From: Collinsella sp.
GTDB taxonomy: Bacteria; Actinomycetota; Coriobacteriia; Coriobacteriales; Coriobacteriaceae
Direction: 5' to 3'
Length of the DNA: 11,941 nucleotides
Assembly (NCBI GenBank): GCA_019419405.1
Contig: DYAA01000179.1
Coordinates: 1 to 11,941, forward strand
Shown: positions 6,230 to 11,941 of the stretch, in pieces
How the letters are laid out: each line of letters starts with the position of its first letter
How positions within the stretch are numbered: the first letter of the stretch is position 1
The notes under the pieces: model-generated
Database searches by the model: none
What the model was told of the DNA's origin: nothing
What the model saw: only the letters and a program-made list of their open reading frames with translations
Made by a program: the position numbers and the translations under genes

Positions 6230-6811
6230 ATGAGAGTCGTCAACGACTTTACATCGAAGACCGATGAGGGGACGTCGCGTCGCGGCTTTATGGCTTCGGG
6301 CCTGGCCCCCTTTGGTGCCATGCCTCGCATTGATTACATTTGTGCCAACGGGCTGTTCCGGCGGCACCTGGGCAACATCGTACAGTTGGAATCGGGGCGC
6401 ATCTTCTGCCGCCACGGTATTGACCATCTGCTCGATGTCGCTCGCATTATGTGGATCAAGAATCTCGAGGAGCAGCTCGAATTTGACCGCGAGGTCATCT
6501 ACGCCACGGCACTTCTTCACGATATCGGCAAAGATGAACAGTATGAATCGGGTATATCCCATGATGTTGCAAGCGAACGCGTCGCTGATGCGATTCTCGG
6601 CGGCATGCCCGATGACGTGGCGTTTGAGCCGGCCGATGCCGCAGCCATTAAGACGGCCATTCTGGGCCATCGAAAGCTGCGCGTGAACAGCCAACCGCTT
6701 GAGCGTCTGCTCTATGCGGCCGACAAAGCGTCGCGCGCCTGCTTTGCATGCCCCGCGCGCAATGCTTGCAACTGGAGCGATGATAAAAAGAACCTGTCGA
6801 TTCGCGTGTAG
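6230..6811 (+). CDS. HD-domain phosphohydrolase of the folate cluster
   Basis: The 193-residue protein carries a metal-dependent HD phosphohydrolase domain: RHGIDH (His62, His66), LLHDIGK (His97-Asp98), GISHDVASE (His111), ILGHRK (His147) and a final Asp165. Just after Asp165 comes a cysteine cluster, CFACPARNACNW (C171, C174, C180), possibly another metal site. Start ATG 6230 lies 2 nt after the folE stop, so translation is probably coupled to folE; no clear ribosome binding site precedes it or the alternative ATGs at 6290 and 6320. From memory, HD proteins of this look occur in folate clusters of clostridia. Its place between folE and folB suggests dephosphorylation of dihydroneopterin tri- or monophosphate, but that is inference. 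It could instead act on other nucleotides, as the HD nucleotidase YfbR does. Confidence 0.85.
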   Translation: MRVVNDFTSKTDEGTSRRGFMASGLAPFGAMPRIDYICANGLFRRHLGNIVQLESGRIFCRHGIDHLLDVARIMWIKNLEEQLEFDREVIYATALLHDIGKDEQYESGISHDVASERVADAILGGMPDDVAFEPADAAAIKTAILGHRKLRVNSQPLERLLYAADKASRACFACPARNACNWSDDKKNLSIRV

Positions 6812-6854
6812 TTAGTTTGCGCGGTCGGGGTTCTAAACGAAGGAGACGATCGCG

Positions 6855-7340
6855 ATGAGTAACAAGAAACTGCCCGAGAATGCAACCAAGACTGAAGGCG
6901 CCGAGCTCGCCCGCCGTGGAAGGGGCGAAATATCCACCGCAACGGCGGTGCCCCATGTGAGCTATGACGATTTGCGCCATGCCGATCGTATTGTCATTGA
7001 CGGCCTTGAGGTTTTTGCCAACCATGGCGTGTATCCCGAGGAGAACGCGCTGGGTCAGAAGTTCATCGTTTCTCTGGTGCTCTATGCCGACCTGCGCGCG
7101 GCGGGGGAGCACGATAACCTGGATGCCTCGATTGACTACGGCTCGGTGTGCCACGATGTTGATGGCTATCTGCGCGAGCATACGTTTAAACTCATCGAGG
7201 CGGCAGCCGAGGGTGTGGCCCAGATGCTGCTGCGTCGTTACCCCCTGCTGCTTGGTGTGCGCATAAAGCTCGATAAGCCGTGGGCTCCTGTTGGCCTGCC
7301 CCTGGCAAGCTGCGGTGTCGAGATCGAGCGCGTGCGGTAA
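6855..7340 (+). CDS. folB: Dihydroneopterin aldolase with N-terminal extension
   Basis: FolB cleaves 7,8-dihydroneopterin to 6-hydroxymethyl-7,8-dihydropterin and glycolaldehyde. The catalytic domain occupies about residues 43-161. It shows the ANHGVYPEE segment with the conserved Glu, the DYGSVC and FKLIEAAAEGVA segments, and the catalytic Lys in IKLDKPWAP. The family is usually about 120 residues; here the first 42 residues are an extra polar, low-complexity stretch. The ATG at 6855 is nevertheless well supported by AGGAG (6841-6845) nine bases upstream, so the extension is probably real. The gene is 43 nt downstream of the HD hydrolase in the same orientation. It converges with the minus-strand metallopeptidase, whose stop codon is only 6 nt away, and no terminator is visible between them. 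Confidence 0.93.
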   Translation: MSNKKLPENATKTEGAELARRGRGEISTATAVPHVSYDDLRHADRIVIDGLEVFANHGVYPEENALGQKFIVSLVLYADLRAAGEHDNLDASIDYGSVCHDVDGYLREHTFKLIEAAAEGVAQMLLRRYPLLLGVRIKLDKPWAPVGLPLASCGVEIERVR

Positions 7341-7346
7341 CCGGTT

Positions 7347-8123
7347 CTAATACGTCTCTATGGGTGGCTGCTTGAGTCGCTGCGACAGAGCTCTATTGTT
7401 GGGGCAGTACGTGTCGAGCAGGGCGTGAAACCGCTGATTGTGGCTTGGCTCGAGCAAGTGGACGAGCTCGTGGGCGACAACCATGTCGAGGCATTCGACG
7501 GGGTAGCCGGCAAGTTCTCGTGCGATGCGAATGGCGCCGGATTTGGGCGTGCACGAGCCCCAACGCGTTTTCATGCTGCGTACGGAAACGCGGGAAACGG
7601 AGACGCCCATTGCGATTTCGTACGCGTGCAAAATATCGCGCAGCGCCGATGTGACCTCGGACGTATAGAGCTGGTCGATGTGGGCTTGGAGCTCGTCGGA
7701 CGTTAGACCGTCGAGGATTGCGAGCCGCTTGGCCTGTGGGCGTTCGTTCGACTTGTCGGCACCCATAAAACTTGCGAAGGTGGCCTGCTGGGGTCGCGGT
7801 GCGGGTGATACAAAGTTGTGATCGAGTGCGTCCTGTACCGTGATGGGCTTGCCCCAAAGCGCAATGATGGACGAGGGGCTGAGCGGCTCCTGTGCCGTCG
7901 TCTGACGTTGCTCGCGCTGGGCAAGTCGGCTGATAATCCAGGCGCTGTTGCGCTTCACAAACGCTTCGATACGCTCGCGGCTGGCGCCGAGCGGTGCGCT
8001 GGCGTGGACCTCACCGCTCGATGTGACGCGTAGGTTGAAGTTCTTGACGCGCTTTTTGGTAACGACGACGGGGATGGGCATCCCATCCGGTCGGGGTAGG
8101 AAAATCGTAAACTGCTGCGTCAA
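7347..8123 (-). CDS. YgjP-type (DUF45) zinc metallopeptidase-like protein
   Basis: The 258-residue product belongs to the YgjP/DUF45 family of predicted minimal metalloproteases; cytoplasmic role unknown, though some members sit near restriction or DNA-processing genes. The signature is MKTRWGSC (residues about 205-212), then the zinc motif HELVH (His218, Glu219, His222), with His228 in EPSHNQRFH as likely third ligand. The N-terminal half is a beta-rich domain (IPVVVTKKRVKNFNLRV). The open frame reaches TTG 8186. I place the start at TTG 8123 because AAGGA precedes it by 6 nt, while ATG 8156 and TTG 8186 have no ribosome binding site and lie in or beyond a strong hairpin (8146-8181). The gene follows the M19 dipeptidase by 74 bp and is probably co-transcribed with it. 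ATG 8156 is the main alternative start. Confidence 0.85.
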   Translation of the reverse strand: MTQQFTIFLPRPDGMPIPVVVTKKRVKNFNLRVTSSGEVHASAPLGASRERIEAFVKRNSAWIISRLAQREQRQTTAQEPLSPSSIIALWGKPITVQDALDHNFVSPAPRPQQATFASFMGADKSNERPQAKRLAILDGLTSDELQAHIDQLYTSEVTSALRDILHAYEIAMGVSVSRVSVRSMKTRWGSCTPKSGAIRIARELAGYPVECLDMVVAHELVHLLEPSHNQRFHALLDTYCPNNRALSQRLKQPPIETY

Positions 8124-8145
8124 AAGCGGTCCTTCAGATTGGGGA

Positions 8146-8181
8146 CGGGCCGGCATTTCGACCGTTCGGTATGCCGGCCCG
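8146..8181 (-). repeat. 11-bp inverted repeat between dipeptidase and YgjP-type gene
   Basis: CGGGCCGGCAT (8146-8156) and ATGCCGGCCCG (8171-8181) are perfect inverted copies around a 14-nt loop. Read on the minus strand, the hairpin lies after the dipeptidase stop and before the YgjP-type start. No T-run follows, so it looks more like a processing, stabilising or attenuation structure than a terminator. Confidence 0.8.
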
Positions 8182-8197
8182 CTCAAGGGATGTGAAA

Positions 8198-9211
8198 TTA
8201 ATAACGCTCGAAGAAGGCAAGGGCGTTATCGCTGCAGAGCTTCTGCATCACGGTCTTGCCAAAGTGCTTGGAGAGCATGTTCTGGAATTCGGGCATCTTG
8301 CTGGCATCGGAGAGGAAAGCGGGCACCTTGGCGCCGTCCCAGTCGCCGCCGAGTGCGATGACATCTTCGCCGCCCAGGTCGAGCCAGTGCTCGATATGTG
8401 CCGCTAGCTGGTCGAAGGTGACGTCTGCGGTGGTCTTGTCGGTCGCATCGTTGGATAGGAACTCGCTGCAGTAGTTGAGGCCGACGATGCCGCCCATGTC
8501 GCGAATGGTGCGGAACTGGTCGTCGGTGAGGTTGCGCTTGACGCCGCAAACCGCACGGGAGTTGGAGTGGCTGGCGACGAAGGGGCGCGTGGCGTGGGCG
8601 ACAACCTCGTCAAAGCACTCATCGTTGAGGTGGGAGACGTCGAGTATCATGCCGGCGTGCTCCATCTGCGTAAGTGCCTCGATGCCGGCGGCGGTGAGGC
8701 CGGCGTGGGTGTCGTGGCCGCTCGCGAGCGGTCCCTGCGCGTTCCAGCTGAGTGACGACATAAGCACGCCCAAGCTCTTGAGCACCTCGATCAGCGCGGG
8801 GTCCTCGGCAAAGAACGTGGCGTTTTCGATGGTGTGGATGCAGGCGACCTTGCCGTCTTTGAGCGCAGGGCGAATATCAGCGGCGCTGCGCACGTTGACC
8901 ATGCGGTCGTGGTTGAGCATTGCCTGGCCGCTCATATGCGCCATGATCTGCGCCTGGAAGCGCGCGGCGTGGGCGGTGGGAATCTCGTCGGGGACAAACG
9001 TAGCGAAGCACTGCGCCCACGGCGTGTTGCCGATCTTTGCGAGCGAGATGGCGCAGGCGTTGCCCTCGATAAGGTCGAAATCCTGCGGATGCGTTTCGTC
9101 GCCGGGGAAATAACCGTCGGTGCCGGCGGTAAAGCGCAGGTCAAGATCGAGTGTGGCCCAGCCGATACGGTCGGCGGTGTCGCAGTGTAGGTCAAATACG
9201 GGATATGCCAT
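8198..9211 (-). CDS. Membrane dipeptidase (peptidase family M19)
   Basis: Family M19 enzymes are binuclear zinc hydrolases that cleave dipeptides, often accepting a D-residue at the C-terminal side. The 337-residue product keeps the metal ligands: His9 and Asp11 (FDLHCDT), bridging Glu129 (HTIEN), His194 (LDVSHLND) and His215 (VASHSNSR), plus Asp290 in ALGGDWDG. There is no signal peptide or membrane segment, so despite the family name it should be cytoplasmic. ATG 9211 is preceded by GGAGG four bases upstream; an in-frame TTG at 9241 is less likely. The gene is divergent from the FKBP gene across a 120-bp region. Likely roles are use of peptides or D-amino-acid-containing dipeptides from cell walls. 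Substrate cannot be read from sequence. Confidence 0.95.
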   Translation of the reverse strand: MAYPVFDLHCDTADRIGWATLDLDLRFTAGTDGYFPGDETHPQDFDLIEGNACAISLAKIGNTPWAQCFATFVPDEIPTAHAARFQAQIMAHMSGQAMLNHDRMVNVRSAADIRPALKDGKVACIHTIENATFFAEDPALIEVLKSLGVLMSSLSWNAQGPLASGHDTHAGLTAAGIEALTQMEHAGMILDVSHLNDECFDEVVAHATRPFVASHSNSRAVCGVKRNLTDDQFRTIRDMGGIVGLNYCSEFLSNDATDKTTADVTFDQLAAHIEHWLDLGGEDVIALGGDWDGAKVPAFLSDASKMPEFQNMLSKHFGKTVMQKLCSDNALAFFERY

Positions 9212-9267
9212 GGTTCCTCCGGTTGCAGCGTTTCTTTGCAAACTGTCAATGAATTGTATGACTAGGG

Positions 9268-9273
9268 TATAGT
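9268..9273 (+). promoter_or_regulatory. Possible -10 for the FKBP/UreE-like unit in the divergent gap
   Basis: TATAGT (9268-9273) is a good -10 about 60 bp before the FKBP start, but no good -35 lies at the right distance. On the minus strand, TACAAT (9258-9253) could serve the dipeptidase gene, also without a clear -35. A leader hairpin GGCGGC (9291-9296) with GCCGCC (9308-9313) would follow the plus-strand start. The 120-bp gap must hold both promoters. Confidence 0.35.
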
Positions 9274-9331
9274 TAGCGCCATATGTTCACGGCGGCCCGC
9301 GTTGTGCGCCGCCCTTATCACGGAGGTTACC

Positions 9332-9760
9332 ATGTCCAACCAGGGCAAGAAGGTCAAGACCCATTATCGTGGCACGCTCGATGACGGCACGCAGTTCGAT
9401 AGCTCCTACGATCGCGGTGAGCCGCTGGAGTTCACCTGCGGTGCCGGTCAGATGATCAAGGGCTTCGACGCCGCCGTTATCGATATGCAGGTGGGCGAGA
9501 AGAAGTCCGTGCACATTCCTGCTGCCGATGCCTACGGCGAGCACAACCCCGAGATGGTCCTGACCTTCCCGGCCGAGCAGGTTCCCAACATCGAGCAGAT
9601 CGAGAAGGGCATGAAGCTCTTCCTGTCCACGCCGAGCGGCATGCCTGTCCCCGCTGTCGTCATCGATGTGACGTCCGAGGCCGTGACGCTCGATGCCAAC
9701 CACGAGCTTGCCGGCAAGGATCTCAACTTTGATATCGAGCTCGTTGAGGTCGAGGACTAG
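9332..9760 (+). CDS. SlyD-like FKBP-type peptidyl-prolyl isomerase
   Basis: The 142-residue protein catalyses cis-trans isomerisation of prolyl bonds and probably acts as a cytoplasmic folding chaperone. It starts as a typical bacterial FKBP (KVKTHYRGTLDDGTQFDSS, then GQMIKGFDAAVIDMQVGEKK). It carries the insert-in-flap domain (about residues 70-122: AYGEHNPEMVLTFPAEQVP onward) that marks the SlyD branch. The histidine/cysteine-rich metal-binding tail of E. coli SlyD is absent; the protein ends LVEVED. The start ATG 9332 has GGAGG (9322-9326) five bases upstream. A UreE-like gene begins 3 bp after the stop codon, with its ribosome binding site inside this gene, so the two are one operon. This links it to metal handling, since SlyD proteins help nickel insertion in hydrogenases. 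Confidence 0.93.
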   Translation: MSNQGKKVKTHYRGTLDDGTQFDSSYDRGEPLEFTCGAGQMIKGFDAAVIDMQVGEKKSVHIPAADAYGEHNPEMVLTFPAEQVPNIEQIEKGMKLFLSTPSGMPVPAVVIDVTSEAVTLDANHELAGKDLNFDIELVEVED

Positions 9761-9763
9761 TTA

Positions 9764-10342
9764 ATGTCCGTGGACCTGGTAGCTACGGAGCGCTTGGGAA
9801 ATCTCAACGACCCGTCCTATGAACTCCTGCTTCGTCGGGAGCTGGGTGGCGTCTTTGAGGTTGACGAGCTGCTACTCGATTGGGACCAGGCTGATGCGCG
9901 CCTGTTTGTGGGCGTGACGGAGCTGGGGCGCACGGTGAATGCCCGGCTGGATGCCACTGATGGCGAGCGTCTTGCCGACGGTGACGTGCTCGCTGTCGAC
10001 CGCACGGGCACGGTGCCCGTAGCGGTTGTCGTACGCCTGCGCAGCGCCGAGGTCTATTTGGTCGAAGTCGACCGCATGGATCCGATTGTGCTCGCACATG
10101 CGTGCTGGGAGATCGGCAACATGCATGCGCCGCTCTTCCGGGGTGACTCGGACGAGCATACCGTGCGCATGTATACGCCGGTGCAACCGGTTTTGGGTCG
10201 TATGCTCCGGGGCATTGGGGGCGTTCGGCTCTCGGTGGTCGCACGCGAGCTCGATGCCAGTCGACGCTTTGCATCGAGCGCGGCGGATGTTGTTGTGAGC
10301 ATGGCTTCAGACTTTACGATCGTAAAAAAGACGCGCGGCTAA
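9764..10342 (+). CDS. UreE-like metallochaperone
   Basis: UreE delivers nickel to apo-urease. This 192-residue protein shows the two-domain UreE outline. The N-terminal beta domain has VATERLGNLND and LADGDVLAVD. The C-terminal ferredoxin-like domain has HACWEIGNMHAPL, with His121 at the place of the essential metal-binding His (GNRH in urease UreE), and VQPVLGRMLRGIGG. The C-terminal His-rich tail is absent; in its place is a tail of about 25 residues without histidine clustering (from ASRRF). ATG 9764 follows the FKBP stop by 3 bp, with GAGG (9752-9755) eight bases upstream. No urease structural gene or other accessory gene is in the window. It may serve another nickel enzyme or have changed role. 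The assignment rests on motif recognition, not on a profile search. Confidence 0.75.
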   Translation: MSVDLVATERLGNLNDPSYELLLRRELGGVFEVDELLLDWDQADARLFVGVTELGRTVNARLDATDGERLADGDVLAVDRTGTVPVAVVVRLRSAEVYLVEVDRMDPIVLAHACWEIGNMHAPLFRGDSDEHTVRMYTPVQPVLGRMLRGIGGVRLSVVARELDASRRFASSAADVVVSMASDFTIVKKTRG

Positions 10343-10350
10343 GCGCGCGT
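10324..10350 (-). terminator. Minus-strand intrinsic terminator at the end of the UreE-like gene
   Basis: ACGCGCG (10331-10337) pairs with CGCGCGT (10344-10350) around a 6-nt loop that contains the TAA stop of the UreE-like gene. On the minus strand the hairpin is followed by CTTTTTT (10330-10324), the form of a strong rho-independent terminator. The only minus-strand genes upstream of it are perR and the acylphosphatase, about 900 bp away beyond the HAD gene. On the plus strand there is no T-run. Confidence 0.65.
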
Positions 10351-10355
10351 ATGCG

Positions 10356-10396
10356 CAAGACGGGCTTTGAGGGATTGCCATTCAAAGTCCGTCTTG
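10356..10396 (+). repeat. 15-bp hairpin in the leader of the HAD gene
   Basis: CAAGACGGGCTTTGA (10356-10370) pairs with TCAAAGTCCGTCTTG (10382-10396) over 15 bp with one G-T wobble, around an 11-nt loop. It lies between the UreE-like stop and the HAD ribosome binding site. No T-run follows. It argues against the upstream in-frame ATG at 10351 as the HAD start. Confidence 0.85.
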
Positions 10397-10425
10397 CTGT
10401 TGATGAGAGGCTTTGGGGGAAGCAT

Positions 10426-11223
10426 ATGGGTCTTGAGGGAATCAAGCTGATCGCCTGCGATTTGGATGGCACGTTGCTGCATCCGGGGGAGCGCGAGCCG
10501 CGTCCCGAGGCCTTTGAGCTCATTAATGAGCTGCATCGTCGCGGTATTGTGTTTATGCCGGCGAGCGGCCGTCAATATGCGAGCTTGCGCTATCTGTTTG
10601 CCCCGGTGGCCGATGAGCTCGCCTATGTATGCGAAAACGGAGCCCTGGTGATGAGCGAGGGGCGCGCCGTTGTCAAACGTTCCATGGAACGTAGCCTTGC
10701 TATGGATATCGCGAATGCCGTGGTCGCCTACCCCCATGCCGACGTAACCCTTTCCTGCGAGGGGCACCTCTACACCATAAGCGGTAACGATGCATTCATC
10801 GACCATTTGCGTTACGAGGTCCACTGCGATGTGACGGTGGTCGACCGTCCCGAGGACATTGACGAGGATGTCATTAAGATTGCGTTTCAAACGCCCGAGA
10901 CAGAGCAGCCGGCGGCGTTGGAGTATTTTGCGCGTCGCTTTAGCGACCGGGTCGATGTGATGACGTCGGGAACCGAATGGACCGACTTTATCGGCTTTGA
11001 TTCAGGCAAGGGGTCCGCGCTTGCCGATTATGGTCGCGCACTGGGGATCTCACCTAACGAAATGATGGCGTTTGGCGATAACGAAAACGATCGCGACATG
11101 CTCAACGTGGTGGGCCATCCCTATCTGATGGAGAGCTGCAATCCCAGCATGCGCGGTGTCAATGACCGTGTCCGCTACGTGCGCACGGTCGAAGAAGAGC
11201 TGCGTCGTCTACTTGCTGAGTAG
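10426..11223 (+). CDS. Cof-type HAD-superfamily phosphatase
   Basis: The 265-residue protein belongs to the Cof (HAD IIB) family of cytoplasmic Mg2+-dependent phosphatases, which act on sugar phosphates, flavin mononucleotide, pyridoxal phosphate and similar small molecules. The four HAD motifs are complete: motif I CDLDGTLL (nucleophile Asp12, acid Asp14), motif II PASGR (Ser47), motif III Lys195 in DSGKGSAL, and motif IV FGDNENDRDM (Asp218, Asp222). The C2 cap lies between about residues 85 and 185. ATG 10426 is chosen because GGGGGA (10415-10420) precedes it by 5 nt and the protein begins right before the first beta-strand; the in-frame ATG 10351 would add a stretch that is mostly hairpin. 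The true substrate cannot be told. The gene converges with perR across 14 bp with no terminator. Confidence 0.93.
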   Translation: MGLEGIKLIACDLDGTLLHPGEREPRPEAFELINELHRRGIVFMPASGRQYASLRYLFAPVADELAYVCENGALVMSEGRAVVKRSMERSLAMDIANAVVAYPHADVTLSCEGHLYTISGNDAFIDHLRYEVHCDVTVVDRPEDIDEDVIKIAFQTPETEQPAALEYFARRFSDRVDVMTSGTEWTDFIGFDSGKGSALADYGRALGISPNEMMAFGDNENDRDMLNVVGHPYLMESCNPSMRGVNDRVRYVRTVEEELRRLLAE

Positions 11224-11237
11224 GCATGTCCCAAAAT

Positions 11238-11618
11238 CTACCTACAGTTGGGGCAGAGACCCTCGAAGATGGTGTAGTGCGAGGTGACGTTCCAGCCGAT
11301 TTGCTCGGACGCCTTGGCGTCGAGCTGGGCATCGAAGGGGAGCGGTACGTCGATGACGCGGCTGCACGAGGTACAGATGATATGCGCATGCGGCTCGATC
11401 GTGCGATCGAAGCGGCTGCCGCCCGGCGTCTTGATGGAGAGGATCTCGCCGGCGTCGGCCAAGAGATTGAGATTGCGGTAGACCGTACCGCGGCTGATTT
11501 TGTCATCCTGCGCGCGCACGGCGTTGTAGATCTCATCGGCGGTGGGGTGGTTATAGCTTTGGCGCACGGCGTCAAGAACCAGCTTCCGCTGCTTGGTGTT
11601 TCTTCTTTGCACCGCCAT
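11238..11618 (-). CDS. perR: PerR-type peroxide-sensing Fur family repressor
   Basis: The 126-residue protein has an N-terminal winged helix (HPTADEIYNAV, then RGTVYRNLNLL) and a C-terminal dimer domain. Structural zinc cysteines are C82/C85 (CTSC) and C122/C125 (CPNC). The five ligands that distinguish B. subtilis PerR are all present: His24, Asp71 (GSRFD), His77 and His79 (PHAH), and Asp90 (RVID). Except for His24, which is one position off, all of these and the zinc cysteines keep a constant offset of 14 from the B. subtilis numbering (D85, H91, H93, D104, C96, C99, C136, C139; from memory). So PerR fits better than Fur or Zur. It would repress peroxide-defence genes until its Fe-bound histidines are oxidised. 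ATG 11618 has AAAGAGG upstream. It lies 61 bp after the acylphosphatase stop. Confidence 0.88.
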   Translation of the reverse strand: MAVQRRNTKQRKLVLDAVRQSYNHPTADEIYNAVRAQDDKISRGTVYRNLNLLADAGEILSIKTPGGSRFDRTIEPHAHIICTSCSRVIDVPLPFDAQLDAKASEQIGWNVTSHYTIFEGLCPNCR

Positions 11619-11654
11619 GCGCCTCGCCTCTTTTCTATCAACGGTCGTAAGTAA

Positions 11655-11683
11655 ATGATACCGTATTTAGCACACAATACTAA
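11655..11683 (-). promoter_or_regulatory. Possible perR promoter with overlapping dyad
   Basis: On the minus strand TTAGTA (11683-11678) and TATCAT (11660-11655) are spaced 17 bp. The sequence TTAGTATTGTGTGCTAA (11683-11667), with inverted ends TTAG/CTAA, covers the -35 and half the spacer. It could be an autoregulatory operator, although it does not match the standard Per box well. The -35 overlaps the last codons of the acylphosphatase gene. Confidence 0.35.
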
Positions 11684-11941
11684 TAACGAGGACTGAAACC
11701 GTCTTCATTGGTAAGTGGGGCTCGGGCCTGGGCGTCTACGAGGCGAAAGCGCGTTCCCATGCGCTCGTAGGAGGCATGAAGCGCCTCGAGATGAGATAGG
11801 ATATTTGCCGGAGCTCCCTGTATCTCCATCTCGACTGAGCCGTCTTCCATGTTACGCACCCAGCCGGTGAGTGCGCGTGCCTGTGCGAGGTTGGTGTTGG
11901 TAAAGCGAAAACCAACGCCTTGGACTTGCCCCGTCCAGTGC
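11680..11941 (-). CDS. Acylphosphatase, 5' end outside window
   Basis: The minus-strand frame is open from the window edge to TAG at 11682-11680, giving the last 86 residues. Acylphosphatases are about 90-100 residues, so only a few N-terminal residues are missing. They hydrolyse the carboxyl-phosphate bond of acyl phosphates in the cytoplasm. The family loop GQVQGVGFR carries the catalytic phosphate-binding Arg, and the catalytic Asn is in GWVRN, followed by DGSVEMEIQG, also characteristic. The C-terminal part (about the last 30 residues, from GTRF) is less like the family norm but has the right length. The start codon cannot be seen. The gene reads in the same direction as perR, 61 bp upstream of it, so the two may be co-transcribed. 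Confidence 0.93.
   Translation of the reverse strand, partial: HWTGQVQGVGFRFTNTNLAQARALTGWVRNMEDGSVEMEIQGAPANILSHLEALHASYERMGTRFRLVDAQARAPLTNEDGFSPRY

Noticed and set aside
11226..11654. 142-residue plus-strand frame opposite perR
   Set aside because: Shadow frame; the minus strand encodes a complete PerR with all metal ligands.

Overview
The window is about 60% GC, densely coded and carries mostly core metabolism. The best guess for the source is a strictly anaerobic gut actinobacterium of the class Coriobacteriia, close to Collinsella. Reasons are the actinobacterial-type GH13 alpha-glucosidase, an oxygen-sensitive class III ribonucleotide reductase with its activase, a PerR-type peroxide sensor, and the codon use and promoter style. 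That placement comes from remembered protein similarity, not from a search.

Layout. 1-1443: 3' part of an alpha-glucosidase. 1544-1783: promoter, tRNA-Gly(GCC), tRNA-Val(GAC) and an intrinsic terminator. 1784-2371: a long non-coding stretch with a pair of NrdR boxes around a promoter and a structured leader. 2372-5603: nrdD and nrdG, separated by 427 bp holding two large inverted repeats, one of which includes an inverted copy of the nrdD 3' end. 5670-7340: a short folate cluster, folE, an HD-domain hydrolase and folB. 7347-9211 (minus): a YgjP-type zinc metallopeptidase and an M19 dipeptidase. 9332-10342 (plus): a SlyD-like FKBP isomerase followed at once by a UreE-like metallochaperone. 10426-11223: a Cof-type HAD phosphatase. 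11238-11941 (minus): perR and an acylphosphatase cut by the window edge.

How the parts fit. NrdD makes deoxyribonucleotides without oxygen after NrdG installs its glycyl radical, and NrdR would repress the unit when dATP is high. FolE and FolB perform two steps of the pterin branch of folate synthesis. The HD protein between them is a natural candidate for the poorly defined dephosphorylation step that separates the two. The FKBP/UreE-like pair looks like a small nickel-handling or protein-maturation unit, with no urease gene in view. PerR would sense peroxide.

No phage, insertion sequence, CRISPR array or defence system is visible. The most unusual content is non-coding: the nrdD-nrdG palindromes, the NrdR control region, and a minus-strand terminator at the end of the UreE-like gene that suggests long antisense transcription from perR. 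Among the genes, the folate-cluster HD protein and the orphan UreE-like protein are the best leads.
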